DNA of 64,000 nt from Mycogone perniciosa. Lineage: Eukaryota; Ascomycota; Sordariomycetes; Hypocreales; Hypocreaceae. Shown one piece after another: positions 46,906 through 58,085 of the stretch. Where the stretch lies: assembly GCA_025331125.1 (NCBI GenBank), contig JAOALB010000069.1, positions 186,001-250,000 on the forward strand, given 5' to 3'. Within the stretch, counting starts at the first letter, position 1. Every line of letters starts with the position of its first letter. The notes beneath the pieces were generated by a model. The model did no database searches. It was not told where the DNA came from and saw only the letters and a list, made by a program, of their open reading frames with translations. A program made the translations under genes and the position numbers.

Positions 46906-48359
46906 TTAACTTTATTAATATATTTTTTAATAGGATATTTAAAGAAACTATCTTTTTAAACCTTTTTAAAGGATTTAAAGACTATACTAGTTAAGCTTCC
47001 TTTAAGATTAAGTCTATTTTTAGAAAGCTAGGTTATAACTTTAATATAAATTAGGTTATTTAGTTACAGAAAGCTCTTTATAGCCTAAAACAGTCCCTTA
47101 AAAAATAGCAATAAACTCTATAAGCTTTAGGAAATAAACTAGGATATAATCCTTTAATTTCTAACTCTACTATTCTCTATAATCTAAATAACAGTATTTT
47201 TATTATTACTTATATAAATAACTATATTTTTATTAAACTAAATAAAGAAGCTATAGCCTAGTTAAAGCTAGCTTTTAATAAAGTCTATACTATAAAAGAT
47301 AAAGGCCCTGCCTCTTTTTTTTTAAAGGTTTAAATAGTTAAGGATAGAAAAAGAGGCTTTCTTTAGCTTTCCTAGAAACAGTATATTACTAAAGCTATAA
47401 AGTTTTTTAACTTTTAAAACTCTAAGCCTATCCAATTACCCCTATAGCCTTTTATTTTAGCTAATAAAACTATAATTAAACTAAATAAAGCTAATATTAA
47501 ACTTTTTTAAGCTATTATTAATGCTATTATTTACTTAATAACTTATACTTAAATAGATACCAGCTTTCTAGTCTAGTAACTAGCTAAATAATTTCAAGAC
47601 CTTTATAAAAAGCATTTAAACGCAGCCTATAACCTATTATAGTATTTAAATAATACCTAAGACCTAGCTATTTAATATATTAGAAAATCTAGTCCTATAT
47701 CTATTAGCTATTGCAATAGTAACTTTACTAGGGATAAAGAATTAAGTAAATCGACTTATAGCTATATTATTATAGTTGCTAATAGGCTAATTAACTGGAA
47801 ATTAAAAAAGGGCTTAATTATTTATCTTTTTACGCTAAAAGCAGAGTTTATAGCTTTTATAGAAGCTATTAGAGAGATTTAGTGGCTTATTAGCCTATAT
47901 AAAGAGGTAGATTGACCAATTAAATAGCTAATCTCTTTACTTAACAATAATAAAGGTACTATTTCAACATTAAATAACCCTACCCTTTATAATCGAATAA
48001 AATATACTCTGTTACAATTTAATTATATAAGGGAATAAGTTAAAAATAGCGTTATTATAGTCAGTTATCTGGAAACCAGTAAAATAGTTGCTAATAGGCT
48101 TACTAAGCCTTTTCTAGGTCTGAAATTAAAGAATTTTATAAGTCTCTTTAATCTTAAAATTTTACTTAAGGTATATATTTAAAGTTTTTACCCTTTTTAT
48201 AGCTATTAGCTATTTTATAGCTATTAGTTATTTTTATTATTTTTATTATTTTTAGCTATATTAGTAATCCTTTTTATTTTTATATTTTAATTACTTTCCT
48301 ATATTTAAATCTTATATTTACTTTAACGTTATATAGGATAGTATTTATTTTAGAGGGAG

Positions 48360-48939
48360 TATTAAAAAGGAGGGCTAAAAAGTAAAGATTTTAGTGTATT
48401 TAGGTAACCTTCCTATTTTGGCTAGACCTAGAATTAGGCTTAACGCTAGGACTAAGTTTTAGAGGAACTTTAGTATAAGTCAGGAAATCTCTGTTATCTT
48501 TAACGATAATAATTAAGCTAGGACTAGCTACCCCGCCTACTTTAGATTTAATATAATAGGTATAATGGCTATTGTGAAAAATCTGATTAAAATGGTTTCC
48601 TGTTTATATAGCCGTAAGTTAATTTAGACGATTTCCTATATAAATAAATTTTGCGGAAAATAGGAATAAGGCTATAAACCTAATTCTGCTGCTGTATTCC
48701 TATTATTTAGTCGGAGGATTATTGTAAAAGATAAAGCTATTGTTTATATAATCACTTTTATACTGGCTGTATATATACTAGATATTCTATAGCTTCTAGC
48801 TATTAAATTATTTATAATTTCATTATTTATCTATTATAAGCCTAATTAAACTCTTAGTCGTTTCCTTATTGCTGTATTATATATAGTTTCCTAGAAGCTA
48901 TATATAAATAAGGTTTAGTATAACCTTGTTATTTTAACA
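48360..48939 (+). repeat. 3' LTR (580 bp) of middle Copia element
   Basis: Starts TATTAAAAAGG (TG to TA change) and ends TTTTAACA. Followed by AAAGC, the duplicated target. Confidence 0.92.
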
Positions 48940-51912
48940 AAAGCTTTAATAATATTACTATAAAAAATCGCTATTTATTACTACTAATCTAGGAAATATT
49001 AAATACTTTATATAATACTAGATTTTATATTAAACTGGATATAATAGCTGCTTTTAATAAACTTAAAATCGCAGAAAAATATAAATAAAAAACAGTTTTT
49101 ATAACCTAGTTTAAGCTATTTAAAACCTTTATTATACCTTTTAGCCTTTATAATACCCTAGCCTTTTTTTAATACTATATTAACTATACCTTATATAATT
49201 TACTTAATAAAATTTATATAGCTTACTTTAATAATATTTTAGTCTATTTAACTATATAAAAGAAATATTAATAATATATATAAAAGGTTATAGATAAATT
49301 AATTAATATAGGTCTTTAAATTAATATTAAAAAATATAAATTTAAAACAATAAAAATAAAGTACTTTAGCTTAATTATTATAAGTAATAGCATTAAAATA
49401 GACGTTAAAAAAGTAGCTGTAATTATAAATTAAAAAAAACCTTTAAACCTTTATAAACTTTAATATTTCTTAAGCTTTGCGAATTTCTATTAGCAGTTTA
49501 TTAAAGACTTCTTTAATATCTATAAACCCTTAAACAGCCTTTTAAGAAAAGATATACTATAGAATTAAATAAAACTCTATATTACTGCATTTAACTGCTT
49601 TAAAACCTAGTTTATAACTACTTTAATCTTTACCTTTTTTAACTATAATAAAAGAATAGTTTTAAAAATAAATACTTTAAACTAAGCATTTAATAGTATT
49701 CTCTTTTAATATAATAAAAATAGTATTTTGCAATTAATAGTATATTTTCTATTAAAGTATTTACCTATTAAATATAATTATGAAATTTATAATAAAAACT
49801 ACTAGCTATTATTAAATTATTAAAAAAATAGCGCTTTAAGCTTTAAAGTATAAAAAATAAATTTAAAATTATTATGGACTATAAAAATTTAAAATATTTT
49901 ATAACTATTAAAGCATTAAATTGAAAATAAATTTACTAATTTAAATTTTTATTTTAATATAATTTTTAGATTATTTATTAGCCTAGGTTAAAAGTAGTAA
50001 AGTTTAATGTAATAAGTAAAAGATTTTAAAATATTTTAGTAAAATTAAATTAAAATAATAGCCGATTAAAAGAAAGAAAGAGAACTTTACTTTTAGAAAG
50101 CTGCTTTAACCCCTATACTTATATTAATATTGCAGGGAGTATAAATAATAAAAACCTTTTTACTATAATAACTAATACTTTACTTTTAAATTTAAGGATA
50201 TTAATTAATAAAATAATTAATAAAGCCTATAAAATATTAAATATAGTAAGTATTATAATATAGGCGCTTTAAGATTTAGCTGTTTAATAATAGCCTAAAA
50301 GTATTTAAGGTAAGTTAAAGGTAGCTATATAAGACTTTTAAATCTGCAGTAATTAAATATATTACTAGGAATAACTTTTCCTTCTACTATTAAATAAAGT
50401 AAAGATATAAATTATATATTAAATATACTTTTTTAGGCTAAAAGGATATTTAGAATAAGTAAAAACGCTAAACCTTTTTAACTATATATATTAATAGCTG
50501 TAAATATTAATTAATATTAATACTTTTATTAAACGTTATAACTTATATTTTTAAATAAAGTTAAATAGGTCTACTCCTTGAAAACTTTTAAAACTATTAT
50601 TAATACTATTTTAGGCTTAAAGTAATATTTTAGTAAGCTATATTATACTATTGCCTAACTATAATTAATAAAGCTTAATTTATAAAAATATCTTTATAAT
50701 AGTATACTTTTTAATAAAAATATATTATTTTATTGCTATTTATATATTTAATATTAAAGAATTTACTAATACCTTTATTTTATATATTTATACTTTATAT
50801 AAAGCCTTAGAAATAATGGTATTAAATTAAGGTATCTAATTTATATTTAAACTCTAAAAGCAGTTATTTTAATAACTTAAAATTTACTTTATATATTCTT
50901 TAGCCTATTATTTAAAAATTAATAGTTAAATTAAATAGTTAAATATAAAGGTAAAATAGTATTTTAAGTAGTTTATAAGTTTTTATTAAAATAATGAAAT
51001 AAACTAATTACTATTTATAAAATTTACTTAAAATAATTAAATATTTAAAATAATAGGAACTTTACTATTTTTTGCAAATTATAGTTTTTATTTACGCTTA
51101 AAAGTTAAGCCTTTAAACCCCTGCTAACTAAACCTATCTATTACTTAAAAAAAGAGTTTTTATAAAGTAAATACTATAGTTAAGTGTTTTTAATAAATTT
51201 TAAATTAATTAAAAGCCTTTATAGTATGATTAATTGTTTAATATAAAGCTGCAGTTAATATATTAAAAAAAGACTTATATTAATTTACAGTTAATGAAAA
51301 GGTATAGTTAAAGACTAAATACCTTAAAATAAACTGCCTAATAAAGAAAAGAGATAATAAATAGGTAAACTTATATAAAATCTTTAATATATACCTTTAA
51401 GCCTATTAACTTAAACTCTTTAACTATATCTGCATTTTCCTTATATTTTATAACTTTCTCTTTAAACTATTAGCAGTTAATAAAGCAGGCTAATAAATAT
51501 ATTTACTAGGATAAAATACTATTAATAAATAAAAGAATAAAAATATATAGGGATAAATCTTTAAAAGAGATAATAAAATTAATAAAATAATAGAGAGGTA
51601 AAGATTTAATAATAGCTTTAACTGCTATAATAAAAATAGCTTATACTATTATATAGCCTGGAAATACTATATATTAAGCTAGCAATTTGCGAAAGACTTT
51701 AAAGGATAAAATATCGCCCTTTTAAAATACTATATAAAGAACCATAATAAGCTTAGCCTGCCTGCTTAAGTTAAGAAAAGGAAGATAACTGATTAGCTAG
51801 ACCTGCAATACAGTAACTGCTTATAATAGAATTGATATAATAGGAGGATTGGAATATATATAGTCTTAGAATAGCTATTTAAGGGCAAATAGAGTTTAAA
51901 AGGGGGGGGTAC

Positions 51913-52074
51913 TATTACAGCACTAAACCTGCCCTTTAATAACTTATTAGTATTATATATATCCTTATATAATAGCTTGGTCCTACACCTCTAAACTATA
52001 TTGTTATAGCTTCTTGTCTTATTTAAGGCACAATAAAGATATTACCTTAACCTGCTATTCTATATACTATAATA
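51913..52074 (+). repeat. 3' LTR of outer Gypsy element
   Basis: 162 bp, more AT-rich than the 5' copy (TATTACAGCAC against TGTTACGGCAC). Followed by the TAAGC duplication at 52075-52079. Confidence 0.9.
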
Positions 52075-52500
52075 TAAGCCTAATACTATAATTCCTTATA
52101 TTTCCTAAACTAGTAAATATAAATATATATATATATATATATACTATTGTTTTATAAATTAATCTATATAATTAAATGGCTTTTTTAATTCTTTTAATTT
52201 TTTAATTTTAATTTTTTGATTTTATAATACTTTATTATTACTTACTATAAAAGCCTATATTTATTATATATTTAAAGTTTAATTTTATTAATTTTTTATA
52301 TCTATTAAGATAATTAAGTTTATTATTAATTAATTACTATAATTAATTATAAAGTAAAAGAATATTATTATAAAAACATTTAATATTAAAAAGAAAAGAT
52401 TTAGAAAATTCTTTTTTTATTAATTAATATATTTAATAAAAAAGGGCAAAACCTTTTTTTATTTTTTAAGGTTTTAAAAATAATAAGTAATTATATTTTG

Positions 52501-52672
52501 AATATAATATATATATAATTTAAATATAATAAATATATAGTTTAAATATAATAAATATATAATTTAAATATAAGAAATATATAATTTAAATATAATAAGT
52601 ATATAATTTAAATATAATATATATATAGTGAAAATATAATATATATATAGTTTAAATATAATATATATATAA
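52501..52672. repeat. AT tandem repeat, about 22-bp unit
   Basis: About eight copies of an AATTTAAATATAATAAATAT-type unit, just right of the nested cluster. Confidence 0.8.
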
Positions 52673-52799
52673 TAAAATAACTTTTAATAAAGATTTTTAT
52701 ATAAATAATAAAGATTTTAAATATTTTATTAAAATTTGGTTTAAAATTAAATTTTAATAAAAAGTAATTATATATTATTTTATAAAAAAGAAAAAAAGT

Positions 52800-52971
52800 T
52801 ATTATAATATAAAAAGGTAGGTTAAGGCAAATATTATTGTTATGCTATAGAGAGCGAGAAAGCCTTAAAGCTTTATAGAAAGTTATAGCTAAGAATGCAT
52901 TAAGGCCTAGTTATATAACTAGGGCTTATATAATAGGGTATTAATATTGCATTATAGTTAATGCTGTAATA
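52800..52971 (-). repeat. Solo LTR (Gypsy family, minus orientation)
   Basis: 172 bp, reverse complement of the LTR at 63696-63866 (starts TATTATAA, ends GCTGTAATA). It is flanked by a perfect 5-bp duplication AAAGT at 52795-52799 and 52972-52976. No internal sequence is attached, so it is a solo LTR left by LTR-LTR recombination. Confidence 0.88.
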
Positions 52972-53282
52972 AAAGTGAATATAACTTTTAAAACTTTATA
53001 ATATATTTTAATTAAAAGTATAAAAGTTAAAGCTTTTAAGTTTATATTAATAAAAGATTTTAAATATTATAATAGAAAATATTTAATTATTTCTTCATTT
53101 ATTAAAGTTTAAATAAAAGCTTTTTAAAGTTAATAAAGGAAATTAAATAAATTAAATAAAGATTATATTCTATAAAAAAGTTTTTTTTAAAGTCATAATA
53201 TAATTTAAAAATAATTAAACGTTTTAATAAAATATAATAATTATTTAAAGTAAATTTAAAATATTATTATATAGTATATATA

Positions 53283-53690
53283 TTACCTATTTATATATAA
53301 AGTATAGAGCTTTACTTTTATAGGATTTATAGTTTAATAGTTATAAACTTAGTATTATTTTATATAAATTATCTTATATAGCTTTAGGTTATAAGTTTGA
53401 TTTTGTTTTAAAGGAGTTAAAAGATACTAAAATAATCCTAATCTAGCTAAATCTAGGCAAAAAGTCCTAGTTTAACTAGATCTAGGCACTGCAGCCATAA
53501 TAGTAAAAGGTTAACAGAAAAGTCCTTTACGCCCTATCCTTTATATATAAGATTACAGGGAATATAGATACTCTATTAAAACTATTATACTTAAAGGGTA
53601 TATTATATAATATATAAAGTTATTCACTTATATATAAGGTATAAAGCTTTACTTTTTTTAAGGTTTATAGTTTAATAAATATTATATTTA
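53283..53690. repeat. Pair of about 55-bp direct repeats
   Basis: ATATATAAAGTATAGAGCTT-type sequence near 53287-53340 recurs near 53632-53690 (ATATATAAGGTATAAAGCTT), about 345 bp apart. The spacer is less AT-rich. Possibly ends of a small element beside the mitochondrial insertion. Confidence 0.55.
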
Positions 53691-53731
53691 TAATTGTAAA
53701 AAATATTAATAAGTAATTAATATTAATTATA

Positions 53732-54520
53732 TTAAACATTAGGAATAGGATAGCTTAATAGTAAGACTTTATTCAGATATAGTATTTTAGAATCTATATA
53801 TCTTTTACTAGTTTCAGTATATATTTTTAATACTCTTTTTAATTTAATTCTTGATTTAGCATAATAATAAAGAGTACTATATGTTAGATTATAAATATAT
53901 ACAGTATCCCCGTTAAATGATCCTGCATTAATAACTCTTAATATATTCAAGTTAAATTCTTTATTTAATAAATAATACTATTCTAAAATTAAAGAGTCTT
54001 AATTACTAAATTTATTACTATCTAATTTAAAAATTACTAATTTAAAAGCTTTTAGCCCTTCTTTATCAAGTAAAGGTAAAAGTTTACCCGCTAATAGAAA
54101 ATCTCCTTTAAAATAGTAATCCATTCTACGTCTTAATAAATTAGATGAACCTACGTATTTATGATCTGTATTTTTATATATAAAGATATATACACCAGAG
54201 AAACCTTTATATTTAGATTTTCCTGTTAATTCATCTAAAAGCTTATCATTTTCCGATATTGATATTAGAAGATCCACTTCAACACCTTTAACTTTTAATA
54301 ATTCTTGTAATTTCAAGTCAGTAACTAATAAATTTTAATTTAATAATATTTGATTGATAACTGTCGAAGTAATAGGTTTTTCACTATTAATATACTCTAA
54401 CGCTAAAGACTCTAGGCTATTTACCAAAGGTCTAATTAAATTAATAGATCTACTTAGACTAAAACATCTAGTTAAAGATACAGCAGCTATAGAACTTAAT
54501 CCAATACATTTATCGAACAT
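53732..54520 (-). pseudogene. GIY-YIG homing endonuclease of a cox2 group I intron, broken
   Basis: An intron-encoded endonuclease relic, read downwards from 54520. The N-terminal piece (54520-54335) starts MFDKCIGLSS. The catalytic piece (54316-53999) has the GIY-YIG pattern GVYIFIYKN ... KYVGSSNLLRRRM. The C-terminal piece (53950-53732) looks like a DNA-binding/NUMOD-type region (GDTVYIYNL, ETSKRYIDSK). Between the last two pieces the frame is the same but interrupted by TAA codons at expected Gln positions. Such enzymes spread their host intron by cutting intronless alleles; this nuclear copy cannot work as written. Confidence 0.8.
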
Positions 54521-55011
54521 AAAGTAATTATTAAAAACACTTTTACTAATTATATCATATAAATACTACAATAGTCTTTCATATAAAAGACAAGTGCTTT
54601 CTATGTTTATATTCATTTATTTTTACATTAAATTAAGTTTAGCAAACTATTATAGAGATCCCTAAATATAATTAACGAATTAATATATATCTATTTAACA
54701 AAAATATGAATATTCTTTATATTTTTCTGCACCCTTTCAGGTAGGGGCTAACTATACTTTAAGCATTATTAAGACTAATAATACCAACCACCGTCTAGTC
54801 GATAAACTGCATACCAAATATTTTTATTTAGTACTTAGCTGCAGATTGCCCATTAAATAATAAATCTTAATTTTACCATACCACGAGTCATTACCTATGC
54901 CATAAGTTATATTACCATACTTACTTGGTTAAGATTCCTTTAGGGGTTCCCCGCAATTTAATAATTTATAACCATAGGTTCACTACAGTTTTGGCCATTG
55001 TTCGATAAGAC

Positions 55012-55440
55012 TATAGAATACACCTTCTCTGTTAATAAATACAGATACTTAATTTAGTCTACCAGGATATACGTCACATTTTATACTTAAAGAAGAATAA
55101 GCGAAAGAATGTATAACATCTCTAAATGTTATAACGAATCTAATATATGTTAATTCAGGAACTATTACTCTGTTATCAACTTCTAACATTCTTAATCCAC
55201 CTTCTTCTAAGTCTAAATCAGGTACTATATAAGAATCAAATTCTATAAATTCTTCGTTAGAATGTATAAAATCTGGATATTGGTAACTTCAATATCACTG
55301 ATGTCCTTTAGCTATAATAGACATTAAAGGGTCGTTAACTTCGTCCATTAAATACAATAATTTGAAAGATAGGAATGCTATAAGTATTAATATAACAGCT
55401 GGTGTTATAGTTCAGATTAATTCTATTAATGTCAAAAACA
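55012..55440 (-). pseudogene. cox2: cox2 exon (cytochrome c oxidase subunit II), mitochondrial origin
   Basis: About 143 codons of subunit II read with TGA as Trp. They include the second membrane helix (TITPAVILILIAF), the aromatic loop GHQWYWSYQYPDF, EFDSYIVPDLDLEEGGLRML, and the region leading to the copper-A site (KCDVYPGRLN, NREGVFY). The copper-A ligand segment itself lies in a later exon that is not present. Damage: Q to stop at 55049-55051, Cys to Tyr, Pro to Ser and Gly to Ser near HSFAYSSLS, all C-to-T or G-to-A. The exon is bounded by intron sequence on both sides. Confidence 0.88.
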
Positions 55441-55983
55441 TAAGTACTTTTATACTTAACTGGACTATATCTTACTATATATATATACTTACATATAAGG
55501 TTTCTACATGTAGTCTCTGAGGATCCCGCTAAGGTATTTAATACCTGGGTGGTTTCCTGCTAATAATCCATTGTACATCCTTTAAGGTTGTTACTGATAA
55601 AGTATATATTTATATAAATATCTTTTTATATAAAACACTTTATTTTTTAAAAAATAATAATTAAAAAAACATAATTAAATAACTTTTTTAAAAAATATTT
55701 ATTAATAGTAATTAATTTTATAACGATAATTTATTTAAAACTTTATAATTATATATAATATATATATATATATATATAATTAAAGGCTTAAATTATAATT
55801 TACTTTTTAAAATATTAATTTATATTTTAATTTAATAAAAACTTCTTTATTTAAAAAGAAATTAAATATTTTAATTCTACTATTTTAATAAAGAAAATAT
55901 TATTTATAATTTTAAAAAATAATAAATCATTTATAAATAAATTGCCTTTATATTAGTAATAAATATATAAATCCATTTTGATT

Positions 55984-56137
55984 TTATTAATTATTATAAT
56001 ACTTTTACTTTTAACCTTTTATATATAATATTCCTTTTTATTTATTTAATAAAAGAAAAGGTTTCCTTTTAAAAAATAAATAAAAAGGCATATTATATAT
56101 AAAAGGTTAAAAGTAAAAGTATCATAATAATTAATAA
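55984..56137. repeat. Long near-perfect hairpin (64-bp arms)
   Basis: Arms 55984-56047 and 56074-56137 are reverse complements with about two mismatches, around a 26-nt spacer that holds a further small palindrome (AAAAGG/CCTTTT). MITE-like or a foldback remnant. Confidence 0.8.
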
Positions 56138-56145
56138 ACTTAAAA

Positions 56146-56990
56146 GTATATCCTTCCCTTTCCTTTCTATTCCTTTCCTTTTTATTTTTATTTTATTTAT
56201 TTATACCTATTATATATTATATAGTAGCAAATTTTATAATCTTAATTATATAACTGGTTTCTGCTCCTAAATATAGCTAAACGCAACCAATTAATTAACT
56301 TATTAACTAAACTATAACTAGACTTATTTATTAAATAATTAAACTATCCCTTTTATTAGGCCTAAATAGCAGCTTTAATCTAGCCTAATTAAACCTATTA
56401 AATAATACATTAATTAATAATTAATAATATATTTTCTTTTATTCTTTTATTCCTTTATTTTTTAGCGTTCAATACTATATTTCTTTACTTTTTTTGCATT
56501 TAGTATTTTTTATTTTTTCCTTTAATTTAACTAACTTTATAATAATTTTATTTAATTAAACCTAGCTAATTTAATTAATATAGCTTTAAATAATATAACT
56601 TTAAATAATATAGCTTTAAATAATATAGCTTTAAATAATTTAATTAACTTAAATAATATATTTTTAAAAGCTAGCTATTAAATTATTATAATTAATAGTA
56701 CTTAAATAGTTTAGTTTAATAATAAACTAATTATGTAAAGCAGTATATTAATTAATATAGCTTTATACTATGAAGCTAGCTATTAAATAAAGCTATTAAC
56801 AATTATATTATTTAGGTTTATTAATAGTAGAAAAGGGATAATAAAGATAACTTAAACTTACATTAATTTTCTTTTTTAAAGGGGGTATTTAACATATAGA
56901 AAAGTATATCTTTCCTTTTCCTTTTTATTCCTTCCCTTTTTATCTTTATTCTATTTATTTATACTTATTATATATTATTAATACTTTAAA
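56146..56990. repeat. Direct repeat pair with a third inverted copy elsewhere
   Basis: AGTATATCCTTCCCTTTCC-type sequence at about 56146-56225 recurs at about 56904-56985, and an inverted copy lies near 31706-31777. The space between holds four tandem copies of an AATATAGCTTTAAATA-type unit (about 56576-56640) and a GGGGG polypurine tract just before the second copy. This may be a small LTR-type (TRIM-like) remnant. Confidence 0.5.
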
Positions 56991-57477
56991 TATAAAACTT
57001 AAAGAAAAAGATATTTATAAAATTTAATTATTTTAAATATATATTTAAAAGTATATTATTATATAAAAATACATAAAAAGACTATAATACTATTATATAA
57101 TATTTATAAAAAGTGAATTTAATTAAATATACTTATTTAATTTATAATAAAAAGCTATTAATTATTACTTATTACTTAAATAAATAAAAAGCTAAACTAT
57201 GAAGTTATAAAGATTTATAATACTGTATAATAAATAAAAGGCTTTTAAAATAATAAATTTATTAAATTAAACTTTCTTTATAATTTAATATAATAATATA
57301 ATATTAATATAATAGTAAAGGAATAGTTTTTAATAGTTTTAATTATTAAAAATAAAACTAATTTAAAAATAAAGTTATTATATATAACTATGTTTTATAA
57401 TTTTAAATATAATTTATTAATTAAAACTTATAAATAATTTAAAATTATGATAACTTAAACATTAATTAATATAAATT

Positions 57478-58058
57478 TGTTAAAAAGGAGGGCTAAAAAG
57501 TAAGGATTTTAGTGTATTTAGGTAACCTTCCTATTCTAGCTAGACCCGGAATTAGGCCCGACGCTAGGACCGAGTTTAGGAGGAACTTTGGTGCAAGTCA
57601 GGAAATTTCTATTATTTTCAACGATAACAATTGAGCTAGGACCAGCTATCCCGCCTACCTTAGACTTAATATAATGGCTATAATGGCTATTGTAAAAAAT
57701 CTGACTAAAATGGTTTCCTGTTTATATGGCTGGAAGTTAATTTAGCCGATTTCCTATATAAATGAATTTTATAGAAAATAGGAATAGGGCTATAAACCTA
57801 ATTCTGCCGCTATACTCCTATTATCTAGTCAAAGGACTATTATAAAAGATAAAGCTATTATTTATACAATCACTTCTACACCAGCCGTATATATACTAGA
57901 TATTCTATAGCTTTCTAACTATTAGTTCAGTTATAATTTAATTGTTTATCTATTATTAACCCAATTAGACTCTCAGTTATTTCCTTATTGCTGTATTGTA
58001 TATAGCTTCCTAGAAGCTATATATTAATAAGGTTTAGTATAATCTTGTTATTTCAATA
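57478..58058 (+). repeat. Solo LTR of the 580-bp Copia family
   Basis: About 581 bp, third copy of the LTR of the middle Copia element, running from TGTTAAAAAGG to TTTCAATA. It keeps more GC than the other two in places (CCCGGAATTAGGCCCGACGC). No clear target duplication (AAATT left, TATAT right) and no internal sequence attached. Confidence 0.85.
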
Positions 58059-58085
58059 TATATATATAATTAATTTATTACCTAT

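Larger units (their letters stand above)
35199..48939 (+). mobile_element. Copia LTR retrotransposon (middle of nest), RIP-inactivated
   Basis: LTRs of exactly 580 bp (35199-35778 and 48360-48939) with TGTTAAAA ... TTTTAACA-type ends. The element is flanked by duplication AAAGC (35194-35198 and 48940-48944). After the 5' LTR, GGTTATAAGCTT resembles the half-tRNA(iMet) primer site of copia-type elements; a purine tract (AGAGGGAG) precedes the 3' LTR. On + one can read GAG-pre-integrase and integrase (LGYINLSLL, FYCLAYNKGKAIKRLNL, LEANTFFIKP, NSLIERFIKVLLNRL). Reverse transcriptase starts near 39420 and is cut at 39674, resuming at 46906 (FKGFKDYTS, LYSLKQSLK, TYINNYIF). RNase H near 47720-47920 has ELSKSTYSYIIIVANRL. 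Without its own insert it is about 6.5 kb. Confidence 0.92.
32052..52074 (+). mobile_element. Gypsy LTR retrotransposon (outermost of nest), RIP-inactivated
   Basis: Two 162-bp LTRs (32052-32213 and 51913-52074) start TGTTACGG-like and end CCGTAACA-like. They are flanked by the 5-bp duplication TAAGC (32047-32051 and 52075-52079). A polypurine tract (AAAAGGGGGGGG) precedes the 3' LTR. Without the nested insert the element is about 6.3 kb, a normal Gypsy size. Reverse transcriptase reads on + from 48945, directly after the insert: NNIT(I)KNRY, FYIKLDIIAAFNKL, YFNNILVY, then RNase H-type sequence. Many in-frame stops. Its pol is split by the Copia insertion between 35198 and 48940. Confidence 0.9.
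53691..55620 (-). other. Nuclear mitochondrial insertion (NUMT) from the cox2 locus
   Basis: About 1.9 kb collinear on the minus strand with fungal mitochondrial DNA: end of one group I intron (55620-55441), a cox2 exon (about 55440-55012), then a second group I intron with its GIY-YIG endonuclease reading frame (about 55011-53732). Group I core motifs are visible: CCTCAGAGACTACATGTAG and AAGATATAGTCC in the first, AATTGCGGGG, CAATCTGCAGCTAAG and CGACTAGAC in the second. TGA in the cox2 exon must be read as Trp (mitochondrial code). In-frame stops from CAA and several Gly-to-Ser/Arg and Pro-to-Ser changes show it is non-functional. Flanked on both sides by nuclear-type AT repeat DNA. Confidence 0.88.

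Noticed and set aside
53732..54520. Three separate nuclear genes on the minus strand
   Set aside because: They are pieces of one intron-encoded GIY-YIG frame within a mitochondrial insertion, split by stops.
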